DNA of 6,318 nt. Origin: Alloprevotella sp. GTDB lineage: Bacteria; Bacteroidota; Bacteroidia; Bacteroidales; Bacteroidaceae. Shown here piece after piece: positions 5,004-6,318 of the stretch. The notes below the pieces were generated by a model that had not been told where the DNA came from, ran no database searches, and worked only from the letters and a program-made list of their open reading frames with translations. Each line of letters begins with the position of its first letter. The stretch's first letter is position 1. The stretch covers positions 1-6,318 of the forward strand of contig JABZGM010000123.1 in the NCBI GenBank assembly GCA_015259235.1. Reading direction: 5' to 3'. Position numbers and translations under genes: made by a program.

Positions 5004-6284
5004 TTATTCCGCTTTTGGTTTGAGTTGATAGCCTATCTCTGCTACAGCTTGGAGGAGAGCTTCGTCCGAAGCCGTGCCGATGATTTGAGCTTCGGCATCT
5101 TCGAGCGACACTGTGGCTTGGGTCACTCCCTCCACTCCGAGAATGGCGCGTTCCACGTGGTTGCGACAGTGATTGCAGGTCATGCCTTCCACGGCAAACT
5201 TGCGCACGAGAGTGGCAGAAGAAGATGATTGGGCGATAGTCCACTCCGTTTGTGGATGGAGTTTTCTCCACAGTGGAAGCGCGATGAAGACATAGATCAA
5301 AAGCGCACCAAGGAGGAGCGTGCTTGCCCATTGAAACCACGGAGTTTCTATGTGGCAGCTAGCTTCTGTAGGCACGGCAAAGTGGGTGAACCATGTGCGT
5401 GGGAGCGCATAGTCGATGAGGAGTGCAAAGCCCACTGCGCCGAGAATAAGCGATGCGAGGTAGACGATGAGGTTGCGACGTCCCAAGGCGCGATGCACCA
5501 CTAGCACAGAAGCCATGTTGGCTGCTGGACCTGCCATGAGGAGAATCAGGGCTGCACCAGGCGAGAGCCCCTTGAGCATGAGCGCGGCTGCGATGGGTAT
5601 GCTTCCGGTAGCGCAGACATACATGGGGATGGCGATGAGCAGCACCACAAAGTAGCTGAGGAAGGGAATTTCTGCGAATTGCACAAAAAAGTTGTCGGGC
5701 ACAAAGAGGGTGATAAGTCCAGCAACGATCAAACCCATCAAAAGCCATTTGCCAATGTCGCGCAACATGTCAACAAACCCATAGCGAAAGGCGATGCTCA
5801 GTTTTCCAAGAAAGGAGGGTTGTTGCGCCTCGATGGTGCAGGTAGCTTTGCTGATTTCTGCATCTACTGCCGCTTTCTGAGCTTCAGTTTCGAGGGGGGC
5901 AAATCGATTCGTCATCATTCCGCCAAAGACAGACGTGACCAGTGCTGCCACAGGACGAACTATCGCAAAAGGAAGTCCAAGGAGAGAGTAGGTTGCAAAG
6001 ATACTGTCCACTCCCGTTTGAGGAGTAGCGATGAGGAAAGCGGTGGTAGCCCCGCGCGAAGCCCCTTCTTTGCGCAGCGACATAGCCGTAGGAATCACCC
6101 CGCATGAGCAGAGGGGTAGGGGAATGCCGAAGAGTGCGGCATAGAGTACGGAACGGAGGTCGTTTCCGCTGAGATATTGGCTGTAGAGTCGTCCAGGCAC
6201 GAAGGCGTGCATCAGTCCTGCGATGAAGAACCCGAGCAGGAGATAGGGCGACATCTCGTGAATGAGGTGGAGTATTTCTTGCAT
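5004..6284 (-). CDS. SO_0444/ArsP-family metal permease with fused C-terminal HMA domain
   Basis: A 426-residue inner-membrane protein related to the SO_0444 Cu/Zn efflux and ArsP permeases (formerly DUF318). About nine hydrophobic segments are visible, near residues 12-30, 45-66, 80-122 (two), 178-197, 206-226, 228-262, 271-291 and 317-338. Family motifs are FGIPLPLCSCGVIP (52-65) with Cys59 and Cys61, FLIATPQTGVDSI (83-95), YVCATGSIPIAAALMLKG (222-239) with Cys224, and LLMAGPAANMASV (248-260). A hydrophilic loop (about 128-165) separates the two permease halves. Residues 360-424 form an HMA metallochaperone-like domain with the metal site GMTCNHC (367-373, Cys370 and Cys373), so metal capture and export are joined in one chain. 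Such proteins are thought to expel heavy metals or arsenic compounds; the actual ion is unknown. The ATG at 6284 gives a normal amphipathic N-terminus before the first membrane segment. The promoter and any ArsR-like regulator would lie right of the window. Confidence 0.88.
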   Translation of the reverse strand: MQEILHLIHEMSPYLLLGFFIAGLMHAFVPGRLYSQYLSGNDLRSVLYAALFGIPLPLCSCGVIPTAMSLRKEGASRGATTAFLIATPQTGVDSIFATYSLLGLPFAIVRPVAALVTSVFGGMMTNRFAPLETEAQKAAVDAEISKATCTIEAQQPSFLGKLSIAFRYGFVDMLRDIGKWLLMGLIVAGLITLFVPDNFFVQFAEIPFLSYFVVLLIAIPMYVCATGSIPIAAALMLKGLSPGAALILLMAGPAANMASVLVVHRALGRRNLIVYLASLILGAVGFALLIDYALPRTWFTHFAVPTEASCHIETPWFQWASTLLLGALLIYVFIALPLWRKLHPQTEWTIAQSSSSATLVRKFAVEGMTCNHCRNHVERAILGVEGVTQATVSLEDAEAQIIGTASDEALLQAVAEIGYQLKPKAE

Positions 6285-6318
6285 ATCATTTTTGTTATTG
6301 TGAAGACTACTATTGCTG

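Overview
The window reads as chromosomal DNA from a member of the Bacteroidota, most likely a Bacteroidales organism close to Porphyromonas. Three things point that way: a class III (GlnN-type) glutamine synthetase, a promoter of the TTG-N20-TAnnTTTG kind used by the Bacteroidota housekeeping sigma factor, and the near absence of Shine-Dalgarno sequences before the starts. The genus is an inference from general resemblance and no search was run.

Layout. Positions 1-1367 (minus strand) carry the first 455 residues of glutamine synthetase III; the C-terminal part lies beyond the left edge. Positions 1368-1804 are a 437-base divergent intergenic region with no convincing gene. It holds the best promoter of the window (about 1683-1713, plus strand), two short palindromes near likely transcription starts, two hairpins and a dispersed 10-base inverted repeat. 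A plus-strand gene group follows: a single-domain rhodanese (1805-2197), overlapping by 8 bases with a pabB-type aminodeoxychorismate synthase component I (2190-3227), then a 284-base gap with a hairpin and five 21-base tandem repeats, then a class IV aminotransferase of the pabC type (3512-4222), and 15 bases later a maltose/galactoside-type O-acetyltransferase (4238-4807). A long two-way hairpin terminator (4839-4888) separates this group from a convergent minus-strand gene (5004-6284), an SO_0444/ArsP-like metal permease with a fused C-terminal heavy-metal-associated (HMA) domain. Only 34 bases lie upstream of that start.

How the genes fit together. PabB and PabC together turn chorismate into 4-aminobenzoate for folate synthesis. 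PabB normally takes ammonia from a glutamine amidotransferase (PabA), which is not in this window. Glutamine synthetase makes glutamine, so the divergent arrangement sets a glutamine producer beside a glutamine-dependent pathway, but co-regulation is only a possibility. The roles of the rhodanese and the acetyltransferase in this group are not evident from sequence. The permease is a separate metal-resistance unit.

I did not find a clearly new multi-gene system. The most unusual material is non-coding: the exact-period 21-base repeat array between pabB and pabC, with a hairpin whose T-run faces the opposite strand, and the structured divergent region between glnN and the rhodanese gene.
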